Source of the DNA: an uncultured Chryseobacterium sp.
GTDB taxonomy: Bacteria; Bacteroidota; Bacteroidia; Flavobacteriales; Weeksellaceae
Length of the DNA stretch: 64,000 nt
Reading direction: 5' to 3'
Assembly (NCBI GenBank): GCA_913774355.1
Contig: CAJYGB010000016.1
Location: forward strand, 297,158 to 361,157
Positions 51,638 through 59,154 of the stretch are shown piece after piece; within the stretch, counting starts at the first letter, position 1, and the number at the start of each line of letters is the position of its first letter. The notes beneath the pieces were generated by a model. The model was not told the DNA's origin, searched no databases, and worked only from the letters and a program-made list of their open reading frames with translations. Both the position numbers and the translations under genes were made by a program.

Positions 51638-52251
51638 ATTGCCCAAGATGGAAATGAAATTAGAAAATTCACATCAAAAGAAAAATATGAAATTCTTGAT
51701 GAAATAGAAGAAACGGCAGAACTCAAAAAAAGTATTACTACAGAAGGTGAAGGACCTCCTAAAAGGACAAGACGTTCTAATTCGAAGAATTCAATTAAAA
51801 ATAAAAATATAGAGCGTTATAATGAATTTCTTGGAAAATGGTCTTTGTCTTCTATTAAGCTCAGCTATTAGAAGAAAATAAGGTATTTATTAGAATTGAA
51901 TCTGAGGAGAATTTTTCTGGTATATTCGAAGATTTGGCAACACCGGAACAATTAGAGCAAGGAGTAGAGGGAACTACTGCGTTTGCTTATAAAAATATTA
52001 TGTATTTTAATGAAGCTAATTTCCCTGATGAACTTTTAGATTTTTTATCACATGAGGCATCACACGCACGGGATTATCTTATAAAAAAAGAACTACAGTT
52101 AAAAGGCAAATCAAAAATGGAAATAGAACAAATAATAGGTAATCTTTGGGATCAAGAAGAGAGGGCTTATAGTCATCAAGTAGATTGGCAAAAGTCAACA
52201 GGTCAAAAACCGATGTTTAAAACAAAAAAAGAACAAACAAATCATATTTAA
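51518..52251 (+). pseudogene. Orphan zincin-type toxin tip, frameshifted
   Basis: It begins with the array junction, runs in frame to 51871 (ending WSLSSIKLSY), then continues in another frame from about 51859 (AQLLEENKVFIRIES) to TAA at 52251. One extra A at about 51858 would join them (SIKAQLLEEN). The second part contains DFLSHEASHARDYL (about 52045-52086), an HExxH zinc-protease motif. It would be a metallopeptidase toxin tip if repaired. The immunity frame follows directly. Confidence 0.65.
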
Positions 52252-52657
52252 ACATTATATTCTCAGCACGAAAACTAGTGAAAAAATAATAAGTGAGCTT
52301 ATTAATTATGTCAATGATTCTAAGCTCCCACAATCTTTAATTACTATTGAGCAGAAATTTGGGCATGCACATCTTTCCCATATTATTGCAGAGTTATTGT
52401 TTTGGCAAAGAACTGTTTATCGAAATCCTAATTATTTACAAACATGGAATTATTTTAATAAAGACCAATTCTTTTTGAAAGAACAAGAGATAGGGAAAGA
52501 TATTTATACTAGAGTTATAGCCGAAAGTTCTGATCTTAATAAAATATTCCACTTGAACGGAGATAAAATTATTTTAAATCAAAAATTATCAACAGAAGAG
52601 ATAAAAATTTTCCGAAAGCTAATTAATGATTCCCTTAAAATAAACTTACGAACATAA
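52244..52657 (+). pseudogene. Immunity gene lacking a clear start
   Basis: A frame open from the end of the toxin to TAA at 52657 reads TSEKIISELINYVNDSKLPQ, GHAHLSHIIAELLFWQRTVY and ILNQKLSTEEIKIF. It is convincing as protein, but no ATG/GTG is found at the expected 5' end; an ATA lies at 52244. It may have lost its start codon. It matches no immunity family I know. Confidence 0.5.
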
Positions 52658-52678
52658 ATTTGTCTTTTTTGATAAGTA

Positions 52679-52801
52679 AAAGCTGTATTTGATCCTAAAT
52701 TAGAATTTTTATTATCAATCGTAAGTAAGATTATTGAATATGAAGATTTAAAAGAAATGGAGTATTATATATAAGAATACAAGACAGGAAAATATCTATA
52801 A
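52679..52801 (+). pseudogene. Remnant of an Imm35-like gene
   Basis: The frame reads AVFDPKLEFLLSIVSKIIEY, then EMEYYI, a TAA, and EYKTGKYL. The ending resembles IEYYIQEYEMGRYP of the pseudogene at 51165-51457. It is a 3' fragment without start, directly before the next terminator. Confidence 0.5.
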
Positions 52802-52818
52802 TTTTGTCTAATCATAAG

Positions 52819-52840
52819 CCACCTTTGGGTGGTTTTTTTT
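52819..52840 (+). terminator. Cassette-boundary terminator
   Basis: CCACC-TTTG-GGTGG followed by eight T. Same design as the TTCG-loop hairpins. Confidence 0.8.
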
Positions 52841-52979
52841 GAAGTAAGTATAAACGAAAAAGATATCTATAGGCGGAGAACTTACCATCGCCAATAGAAA
52901 CGGTTTGAAAAGGTCTGCTGTAAGGCTGGTAGAAAAGGAAGAGGATCTTGTTAGGCTTGAGAAGCAGTTGGATGAGGCT
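52841..52979 (+). repeat. Array junction repeat 2
   Basis: Encodes GGELTIANRNGLKRSAVRLV and KEEDLVRLEKQLDEA, nearly identical to the other copies. The upstream frame reads ISIGGELT with no start codon of its own. Confidence 0.85.
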
Positions 52980-53603
52980 GTAATTGAAGAAAATGGGGCA
53001 AAACGCAAGTTGTCAAAAAATGAGAAGGATGAAATCGTTAAAGAGTTTAATGAAAGAAGAAATTTTAAGATAGATAATTTTATAGAAAGAAATATGGCAA
53101 ATGGTAAGACTATTGGAAGTATTTCTAAAGAGGTTATTATCACAGAATTACATAATATAACTAATGCAGCAACAGAAATATCAAAAGCTCTTAAAAAAGG
53201 GAAGATTAAGCTTGTAAAATTGGATGAAAAAGAATTTTTGAATGCAATAAAAATGCCTGGAGAGAAAATGGAGGATATTGAAGATGTATTAGCTTCTCAA
53301 ATAGAAGATGTTATATATATAAGAAACGATAGACCCTTAGATAAAGCTTTTGGTGAAATAGTACATGAAGGGCAACATGCACTTGATGAGCTAAAAGATA
53401 TTGCAGAACTAAGAGAAGAAACTAAATTAATTGTTCATGATAAAATTTCTATGAGAAACTATGTAGATAAAATGACTGATGGACAAGTTATCGAACTTAG
53501 AGCTAGAATAGTAGAAAGAGAATTTCAACAAGTAGCCAAACAAAAATTAGACTTTTCTTCCGTAGCAGAAATGATTAGTTTTATATTTAAAATATACAAA
53601 TAA
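52905..53603 (+). CDS. Orphan zincin-type toxin tip
   Basis: From the junction (a TTG at 52905 is the first nominal start) this frame runs unbroken for 232 codons. The tip contains FGEIVHEGQHALDELKDIAE (about residues 150-169), an HExxH motif with a nearby Glu, and MTDGQVIELRARIVEREFQQ with a possible third ligand. It is the only uninterrupted zincin tip in the array. It lacks a promoter and an N-terminal carrier, so it should be silent until recombined. Its immunity gene follows 5 bp later. Confidence 0.7.
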   Translation: MKRSAVRLVEKEEDLVRLEKQLDEAVIEENGAKRKLSKNEKDEIVKEFNERRNFKIDNFIERNMANGKTIGSISKEVIITELHNITNAATEISKALKKGKIKLVKLDEKEFLNAIKMPGEKMEDIEDVLASQIEDVIYIRNDRPLDKAFGEIVHEGQHALDELKDIAELREETKLIVHDKISMRNYVDKMTDGQVIELRARIVEREFQQVAKQKLDFSSVAEMISFIFKIYK

Positions 53604-53608
53604 ATAAT

Positions 53609-54043
53609 ATGAAAGCAATTATTAAAAAATTATTATTAGAAATGATATCTTTTTCAAATACTAAAAAATTAAAAAAAGATGATTCTTATATTAAAGCAGC
53701 TTATGAAAAAATTGGAAGTGAAATTATCATAAGCAGAATACAAAATTTATTAAGTTGGTTAAATCCCAGACATCACTTTTCAGACACTAATCTGGAAAAG
53801 TATATTCTCTATGAATATTTTATGGACGCAGAATTTTATAAAGAAGAAGTTTATAAAGAGTTTTACTTATTATTTAAATATTTGCCGGAATTAAAACAAA
53901 TATTTGAACTGAAAGAAAAACATATTGAATTTAATTCATCTTTAAAAAAAAATGATATTCAAGAAATTTATAATTTTGTAGAAACAAATTATATTATTGA
54001 TCCTAGGCGTATAACTCGTTACATAAGACCAGAAGAGAAATAA
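53609..54043 (+). CDS. Candidate immunity protein for the intact zincin tip
   Basis: A 144-aa helical protein (MKAIIKKLLLEMISFSNTKK; ISRIQNLLSWLNPRHHFSDT; IYNFVETNYIIDPRRIT). No family is recognised. It starts 5 bp after the toxin and ends before a hairpin terminator at 54057. The immunity role is inferred from position. Confidence 0.5.
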   Translation: MKAIIKKLLLEMISFSNTKKLKKDDSYIKAAYEKIGSEIIISRIQNLLSWLNPRHHFSDTNLEKYILYEYFMDAEFYKEEVYKEFYLLFKYLPELKQIFELKEKHIEFNSSLKKNDIQEIYNFVETNYIIDPRRITRYIRPEEK

Positions 54044-54056
54044 GTTTTAATATAAG

Positions 54057-54086
54057 AACCGTAACCTACATGTTGCGGTTTTTTTA
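54057..54086 (+). terminator. Cassette-boundary terminator (variant stem)
   Basis: AACCGTAAC / GTTGCGGTT with loop CTACAT and a run of T. It differs from the CCACC-type hairpins. Confidence 0.75.
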
Positions 54087-54088
54087 TG

Positions 54089-54268
54089 AAGTAAATGAAT
54101 AGAAATATTATATTCGGGTAAAGAATTTATCATTGTTATCAGAAACGGATTGAAATGATCTGCTGTAAGACTAGTCACAAAAGATCAAAGAACTTCAAGA
54201 TATTTATCGTGAATTAAACATAATAAAAGATAAATACAATGAATTAAGAATTTCCAAAAAAAAATAAT
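54089..54268 (+). pseudogene. Collapsed cassette: damaged junction fused to a toxin 3' end
   Basis: A short junction copy (54089-54176) reads IRNGLK, a TGA, then SAVRLV and breaks off. It is followed at once by a frame KIKELQDIYRELNIIKDKYN ending in TAA just before the next immunity gene. The body of the toxin has been deleted, leaving about 28 C-terminal codons. This is direct evidence of toxin loss with retention of immunity. Confidence 0.65.
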
Positions 54269-54269
54269 T

Positions 54270-54785
54270 ATGAATACACAAGAAATAAAGCAACAATTAA
54301 AAGAAAATGATCCAGATAAATTGTACCGAGTTTTGATTAACTGCGGCAAAAGATATGCCCTTTCTCCCAAAGAAAAAGAGGAACTCAAAAGTGTTATTTA
54401 TGATTTATGTTCTCATCCTGATACCGAAATACGAAGAATCGCAATTTATGTATTGTGTTTTTATTGGGGAATGGAAGAATATCGAGATAAAGCATGGAAG
54501 ATGTATTCCAATGAAAAAGAGCTTAGTGCAGTTCGTACAACAGCATTGTCAAGTTGGGCTAATACTTATCGTAATAAAAACTTAAAAAAAGCAATGAATA
54601 TACTTTATTCTATATTAAAAAATAAAAATAATGATGAATATATAAGAGTAACAGCATATTCTTCTATTCTTGTAATATCTTCTTTGCAGCCAAAAGATTG
54701 GCCAAATACAGATATAGATTGGGATCATTTTGATAAAGAAGTAGATTGGAAACTAGTAGAAAAATTAATGACAGAAGCACAATAA
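54270..54785 (+). CDS. Immunity-like protein without its toxin
   Basis: A 171-aa all-helical protein (MNTQEIKQQLKENDPDKLYR; HPDTEIRRIAIYVLCFYWGM; VRTTALSSWANTYRNKNLKK; YIRVTAYSSILVISS) with a HEAT-repeat-like periodicity. It follows the collapsed toxin remnant and ends before a CCACC-TTCG terminator. It is intact although its toxin is gone, as expected if immunity protects against kin. Confidence 0.6.
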   Translation: MNTQEIKQQLKENDPDKLYRVLINCGKRYALSPKEKEELKSVIYDLCSHPDTEIRRIAIYVLCFYWGMEEYRDKAWKMYSNEKELSAVRTTALSSWANTYRNKNLKKAMNILYSILKNKNNDEYIRVTAYSSILVISSLQPKDWPNTDIDWDHFDKEVDWKLVEKLMTEAQ

Positions 54786-54801
54786 TCTTATAATAATTTA
54801 G

Positions 54802-54822
54802 CCACCTTCGGGTGGTTTTTTT
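54802..54822 (+). terminator. Cassette-boundary terminator with TTCG loop
   Basis: CCACC-TTCG-GGTGG with seven T, nearly identical to those at 51474 and 55855. Confidence 0.8.
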
Positions 54823-54824
54823 GT

Positions 54825-54963
54825 GAAATGAGGATGGATAGAAATGTCATCTTTGGGTGGAGAACTTACTATTTCCATCAGAAACGGTTTGAAAAGGTCT
54901 GCTGTAAGACTATTAGAAAAGGAAGAGGATCTTGTTAGGCTTGAGAAGCTGTTTGATGAAGCT
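54825..54963 (+). repeat. Array junction repeat 4
   Basis: Encodes SLGGELTISIRNGLKRSAVR and LEKEEDLVRLEKLFDEA. Begins with the same GATGGATAGAAATGT leader as repeat 1. Confidence 0.85.
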
Positions 54964-55537
54964 GTAGAAGAAGGTAAAGTTACTCGTAAAGAAGCAGATG
55001 ATTCATTTAAAGAGTTGCGGGAATTAGCTAATGCAGACCTGATGGCTAAGCCCAATGAAATTGGGAAATTAGGAGGTAAGGTTTTGAATGCATCACAAAT
55101 TAGAAAATTGCGTGGAGAGCTAAAACAAAAAGGTGTTTTGCTAATTTTGGAAGAAGATTTGAAAATTAAAAGCATTACAAATCAATATAAAAAGACGAGG
55201 TTAAATCGAATGGAATTTGAAACCGCTCATGACCTATTTTATTATATGAAACAAGAAGGATTTGCTGGTGCTTTTGATGCCAAAACAAAACAGTTAATCT
55301 TGAGTGAAAAATCAACAGAATTAGTTGTTTTTCATGAAAAGGCTCATTTACAAACATTTTGAAGAATTAGGAGAAGAGTATAATATATTAAAGCCTTGGG
55401 AAAAAGAAACTTACGTGTTTGAAAAAATTTGGTCACAAAAACATCTTTGGACAAAAGAAGAATTAAGTGTTAGTTTAAATTATGTAAACAGAGAAAGGTC
55501 AAAAGCAGGAGTTATCCCTTTAAAAATAAAATTATGA
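54844..55537 (+). pseudogene. Orphan Tox-MPTase4-like toxin tip, frameshifted
   Basis: The frame begins with the junction and reads to ELVVFHEKAHLQTF and a stop at 55362. The next copy of the same tip (56355-56688) has CAACATT where this has CAAACATT, so one extra A at about 55352 breaks this copy. Reading on in the new frame gives HFEELGEEYNILKPW and YVFEKIWSQKHLWTK to TGA 55537. HEKAH plus the downstream Trp/Tyr-rich helix fits the zincin-like metallopeptidase toxin 4 group. The stop overlaps the immunity start (ATGA). Confidence 0.7.
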
Positions 55538-55851
55538 AATATACAAAAGAGCAAATAATTGCAAAAGCAAAACTGGTAATGGAAAATCATTTGGAAAAGT
55601 ACTATACTGAGAAATGTATAGATGAAGATATTAAATACATAGGAAAAGAAGTAATCGAATATGGAAAATATAAAGGAAAAAAAGATTCATTATGGTTAGT
55701 TGCAATTAATTCATTATTTGATAATCATAATTTTTTGCATATCTCTGATGAGACAGGAGAACCTATATATTATCAAAATTTCAACAGCTACATTTTCGAC
55801 GTAGAAAAAGATAAAGATGGAAAATATTTCATGAAAGAAGTAGAATATTAG
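55534..55851 (+). CDS. Candidate immunity protein for the Tox-MPTase4-like tip
   Basis: A 105-aa protein (MKYTKEQIIAKAKLVMENHL; DEDIKYIGKEVIEYGKYKGK; LWLVAINSLFDNHNFLH) with its start overlapping the toxin stop (ATGA). It is intact although the toxin is frameshifted. A second, truncated copy occurs at 56685. No known immunity family name is assigned. Confidence 0.6.
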   Translation: MKYTKEQIIAKAKLVMENHLEKYYTEKCIDEDIKYIGKEVIEYGKYKGKKDSLWLVAINSLFDNHNFLHISDETGEPIYYQNFNSYIFDVEKDKDGKYFMKEVEY

Positions 55852-55854
55852 TAT

Positions 55855-55876
55855 AACCACCTTCGGGTGGTTTTTT
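55855..55876 (+). terminator. Cassette-boundary terminator with TTCG loop
   Basis: AACCACC-TTCG-GGTGGTT with six T. Confidence 0.8.
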
Positions 55877-55877
55877 A

Positions 55878-55999
55878 ATGTATATGTATTGAGTTAAAAC
55901 TTACCATACTCATTCTAAATAGCTTGAAGCGGTCTGCTGTAAGACTGGTAGAAAAAGAAGAGGATTTTGTTAGGCTTGAGAAACAGTTGGATGAAGCGG
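55878..55999 (+). repeat. Array junction repeat 5
   Basis: Encodes LKRSAVRLVEKEEDFVRLEK and QLDEA. The 5' half is diverged compared with copies 1, 2 and 4. Confidence 0.8.
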
Positions 56000-56688
56000 T
56001 AGTTGAAGAGAATGGTACGAAATGGAAACTTACTCAATGGGAGAAAGATGATGTTTTGGATGAAGTAGAAGAGGCTGCAGAACTTACAGAAGATGTAGGA
56101 GGAGCAAGACAAAAAAGAAAGACAAGAGGAAATTCCGAAGATCAGCTAAGCTCCATAGGAAGAAACATCCCACCACTTACTCCAGAGGAAATCCAAAGGG
56201 TACTTAAATGGCAAAACTTTAGAAATAAAGTAATAAAAGAAATAAGGTATTGGGATTTTTCTCACTTCAAGGATCAAGAGTTAATTGCAAACTTAAAAAA
56301 GGCTCGAAATAATATAATTGATCATATGACCAGATGACTTAGCTGGATAAAGCTCAATGGGATGGAGTTTGAAAATACTCAAGATTTATTTTTTTACATG
56401 AAACAAAAAGAATTTGCTGGTGCTTTTGATGCCAAAACAAAACAGTTAATCTTGAGTTAAAAATCAACAGAATTAGTTGCTTTTCATGAAAAGGCTCATT
56501 TACAACATTTTGAAGAATTGGGAGAAGTGTATCATACACTAAAGCCTTGGGAAAAAGAAACTTACGTATTTGAAAAAATTTGGTCACAAAAACATCTTTG
56601 GACAAAAGAAGAATTAAGTGTTAGTTTAAAGTATGTAAACAGAGAAAGGTCAAAAGCAGGAGTTATGCCTTTAAAAATAAAATTATGA
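55924..56688 (+). pseudogene. Second Tox-MPTase4-like tip with two in-frame stops
   Basis: One reading frame runs from the junction to TGA 56688 (overlapping the next ATG), interrupted by TGA at 56335 and TAA at 56458. The part after the first stop (MEFENTQDLFFYMKQ, GAFDAKTKQLILS, AFHEKAHLQHFEEL) is nearly the same as in the preceding cassette. There, GAA stands where this has TAA. The part before 56335 differs from the preceding cassette. The gene is thus a hybrid of a unique middle and a duplicated end, inactivated by nonsense changes rather than frameshift. Confidence 0.7.
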
Positions 56689-56945
56689 AATATACAAAAG
56701 AGCAAATAATTGCAAAAGCAAAACTGGTAATGAAAGATTTGGAAGGGAAGTACTATACTGAAAATTGTATAGATACGAATATTAATTATCTTGCGAGGGA
56801 ATTGGTAGAGTATGGAAAATTGAAAGGCAAAGAAATACCATTATGGTTAATTGCAATTAATTCATTATTTGAAAATCATGATTTTTTGCCCGCGCTGCCG
56901 CACGAATCCTTTCGTGTGGCTTTTTCTTTAAACATCATTCTCTGA
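56685..56945 (+). pseudogene. Truncated second immunity copy fused to the direct repeat
   Basis: The first ~68 codons match the immunity protein at 55534 (MKYTKEQIIAKAKLVM; LWLIAINSLFENHDFL). The frame then runs into the CTGCCGCACGAAT repeat, giving an unrelated tail (PALPHESFRVAF) that ends at 56945. The true 3' end is missing, cut exactly where the right-hand RAYT repeat starts. Confidence 0.75.
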
Positions 56946-57038
56946 AATGGTATTATTTTTTATCTTTATAAAAATATACCATGATGAGTAGAAATTACAA
57001 ATTTCATAATCCCGGAAGGTTATATTTTATAAGTTTGC
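56895..57038 (+). repeat. Direct repeat, right copy (RAYT 5' fragment)
   Basis: Matches 50414-50558: hairpin GCCGCACGAA / TTCGTGTGGC with T tract, the ATGATGAGTAGAAATTACAA start, and the next ~15 codons with two one-base changes that break the frame. No further RAYT sequence follows, so this is a truncated copy at the edge of the island. Confidence 0.85.
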
Positions 57039-57267
57039 TTTGAGGATTTTCCCAGGTCGCATGGGAATCTGTAAAATGGTGAGAAATCTCTCAATGAAGT
57101 ATTAGCAATACCAAAATTTAGCACTTTCAGCCGGAAAAATTACATCCTTCCCTTTGTCCACATTAAAGCTAGACAAATCCCTGCACCCAGCTGCCACGAA
57201 AAATCGTCTTGTTTTTTTTCATGAAAAATGGTATCTTGTAAATCTTACAACATACAGACAGAATTTA

Positions 57268-58497
57268 ATGCTAGAAAAGAAAGAACATAGTTATGAAAAG
57301 GCCGTTTTGGTGGGGGTGGTAACGCAGCACCAGGACGAAGACAAGCTTCAGGAATATATGGACGAGCTTGAGTTTTTAGCCTTCACGGCCGGTGCTACCG
57401 TAGACCGCCGTTTTACCCAGAAGCTGACACAGCCCGATTCCAAGACCTTTATCGGCAGTGGAAAAGCGCAGGAAATAAAAGAATACGTAAAAGAACACGC
57501 GATAGGCACCGTTATTTTTGATGACGAGCTTTCCCCTTCCCAGCTGAAAAATCTGGAACGTGAAATGGAGGTGAAGATCCTTGACCGGACCAACCTGATC
57601 CTCGATATTTTCGCACAAAGGGCAACAACATCCTACGCACGTACACAGGTGGAACTGGCACAATACCAATACCTGCTTCCGCGGCTGACCCGTATGTGGA
57701 CCCACCTTGAGCGTCAGAAAGGGGGAATCGGGATGAGAGGTCCCGGTGAAACGGAGATCGAGACCGACAGGCGGATCATCCGCGACCGGATTTCCTTACT
57801 GAAAGATAAGCTGAAAACCATCGACAAACAGATGGCGACCCAGAGAAACAACCGCGGAAAGGTAGTTAGAGCCGCTTTGGTAGGCTATACCAACGTAGGA
57901 AAATCGACTTTGATGAACGCCTTATCGAAATCTGAAGTTTTTGCGGAAAACAAATTATTTGCAACGCTGGATACGACCGTAAGAAAAGTGGTGATCGGAA
58001 ATTTACCTTTCCTTTTAACGGATACCGTAGGGTTCATCAGGAAGCTGCCGACTCAGCTGGTAGAATCTTTTAAATCTACGCTAGATGAGGTTCGTGAAGC
58101 AGATCTTCTGATTCATGTGGTGGATATTTCCCATGAAAGTTTTGAAGACCATATTGATTCCGTAAACCAGATTTTAATGGAGATCAATGCCCATCAGAAA
58201 CCGATGATCATGGTGTTTAATAAAATCGACGATTTCAGCTACCAGAAAAAGGATGAAGACGATCTTACACCTTCTACAAGAAAAAACATTTCTCTGGAAG
58301 AGTGGAAAAATACATGGATGGCCAAATCCAAATATCCGACGGTATTCATTTCCGCACTGACGAAGGAAAACTTCCCGGAAATGAAGAAGCTGATCTACGA
58401 TGAGGTCATGAAGATCCATATTTCCAGGTTCCCGTACAACGATTTCCTTTTCGAATATTTCGATAACGACGAGGAAGAAGTAAATCAAAAAGAATAG
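57268..58497 (+). CDS. hflX: GTPase HflX
   Basis: The ATG at 57268 gives a 409-aa HflX, a ribosome-associated GTPase that splits stalled or hibernating ribosomes. An upstream start at 57154 adds 38 residues with no family similarity and is rejected; a possible -7-like TATCTTG at 57232 supports the later start. Motifs are the glycine-rich GGIGMRGPGETEIETDRR, Walker A GYTNVGKS, LLTDTVGFIRKLPTQLVESF (G3 DTVG) and MVFNKIDD (G4 NKID). It is the first gene of a co-directional series. Confidence 0.95.
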   Translation: MLEKKEHSYEKAVLVGVVTQHQDEDKLQEYMDELEFLAFTAGATVDRRFTQKLTQPDSKTFIGSGKAQEIKEYVKEHAIGTVIFDDELSPSQLKNLEREMEVKILDRTNLILDIFAQRATTSYARTQVELAQYQYLLPRLTRMWTHLERQKGGIGMRGPGETEIETDRRIIRDRISLLKDKLKTIDKQMATQRNNRGKVVRAALVGYTNVGKSTLMNALSKSEVFAENKLFATLDTTVRKVVIGNLPFLLTDTVGFIRKLPTQLVESFKSTLDEVREADLLIHVVDISHESFEDHIDSVNQILMEINAHQKPMIMVFNKIDDFSYQKKDEDDLTPSTRKNISLEEWKNTWMAKSKYPTVFISALTKENFPEMKKLIYDEVMKIHISRFPYNDFLFEYFDNDEEEVNQKE

Positions 58498-59127
58498 ATG
58501 AAATACCACTTTTTCCTTTTATTGATTTTCTTTTCGGTTTTCGGTTTCAGCCAGAAGCCGAAAATCGACCTTAAAACGATTGAAAAAGATCTTAAAAACG
58601 GGAAATCTCCTTACAATTACGAGAAGCTGACTTTTAAATACAAAGCTTATCCAAGATCACTGGATACCATTGAGGCACAGCATCTTTACTATGGACGGAA
58701 TTTCATAAAAGATCCCGTCCTTACAACCGATCCGGAATTTAAAAGTTTAGCGGAAGCCTTTAAAAGCAATAATTTCCAGGACTGCATCCGTCAGGGGAAA
58801 ATCCTTTACGATAAAGACCCGACCAACCTGGATATCCTCCTGATCCTTTTGAAAGCTTACGACTATCTGAAGGACGGCGATAATTTCATGTACCACCTGA
58901 GCCAGTTCAGAGCTTTAACGGACGGTATGAAGTCTTCCGGCGACGGCAAAACCGAAAAAACACCGTATCTCGTGAATACTGTGGGCGACGAATACATCCT
59001 GCTGAATATCCTGAACCTCGGGCAAGATTATACGAGGGGTTCAAAATCCGTAAAGGACGGCATTCTCGACATCTGGGAAAAAGACAACAGCAAAGTTTAT
59101 ATTAAAGTACTTTATATTGATTATTAA
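58498..59127 (+). CDS. DUF4919 family secreted protein
   Basis: A 209-aa protein with a signal peptide (MKYHFFLLLIFFSVFGFSQ). YEKLTFKYKAYPRSLDTIEA and LYYGRNF fit the DUF4919 family; the middle (LDILLILLKAYDYLKDGDNF) looks like a TPR-type helical hairpin. Function unknown. It starts at the base after the hflX stop, so translation is probably coupled. Confidence 0.85.
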   Translation: MKYHFFLLLIFFSVFGFSQKPKIDLKTIEKDLKNGKSPYNYEKLTFKYKAYPRSLDTIEAQHLYYGRNFIKDPVLTTDPEFKSLAEAFKSNNFQDCIRQGKILYDKDPTNLDILLILLKAYDYLKDGDNFMYHLSQFRALTDGMKSSGDGKTEKTPYLVNTVGDEYILLNILNLGQDYTRGSKSVKDGILDIWEKDNSKVYIKVLYIDY

Positions 59128-59154
59128 AAAAATAAAATTAAAAAAAACAGCTTA

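Noticed and set aside
48944-55876. CRISPR array
   Set aside because: Hairpins and junction repeats recur at intervals of about 1-2 kb with genes between them, not as short direct repeats with 25-40-bp spacers; no cas gene is present.
57154-57267. N-terminal extension of HflX
   Set aside because: The extra 38 residues do not resemble the family; the ATG at 57268 fits the usual HflX start and the position of the possible promoter.
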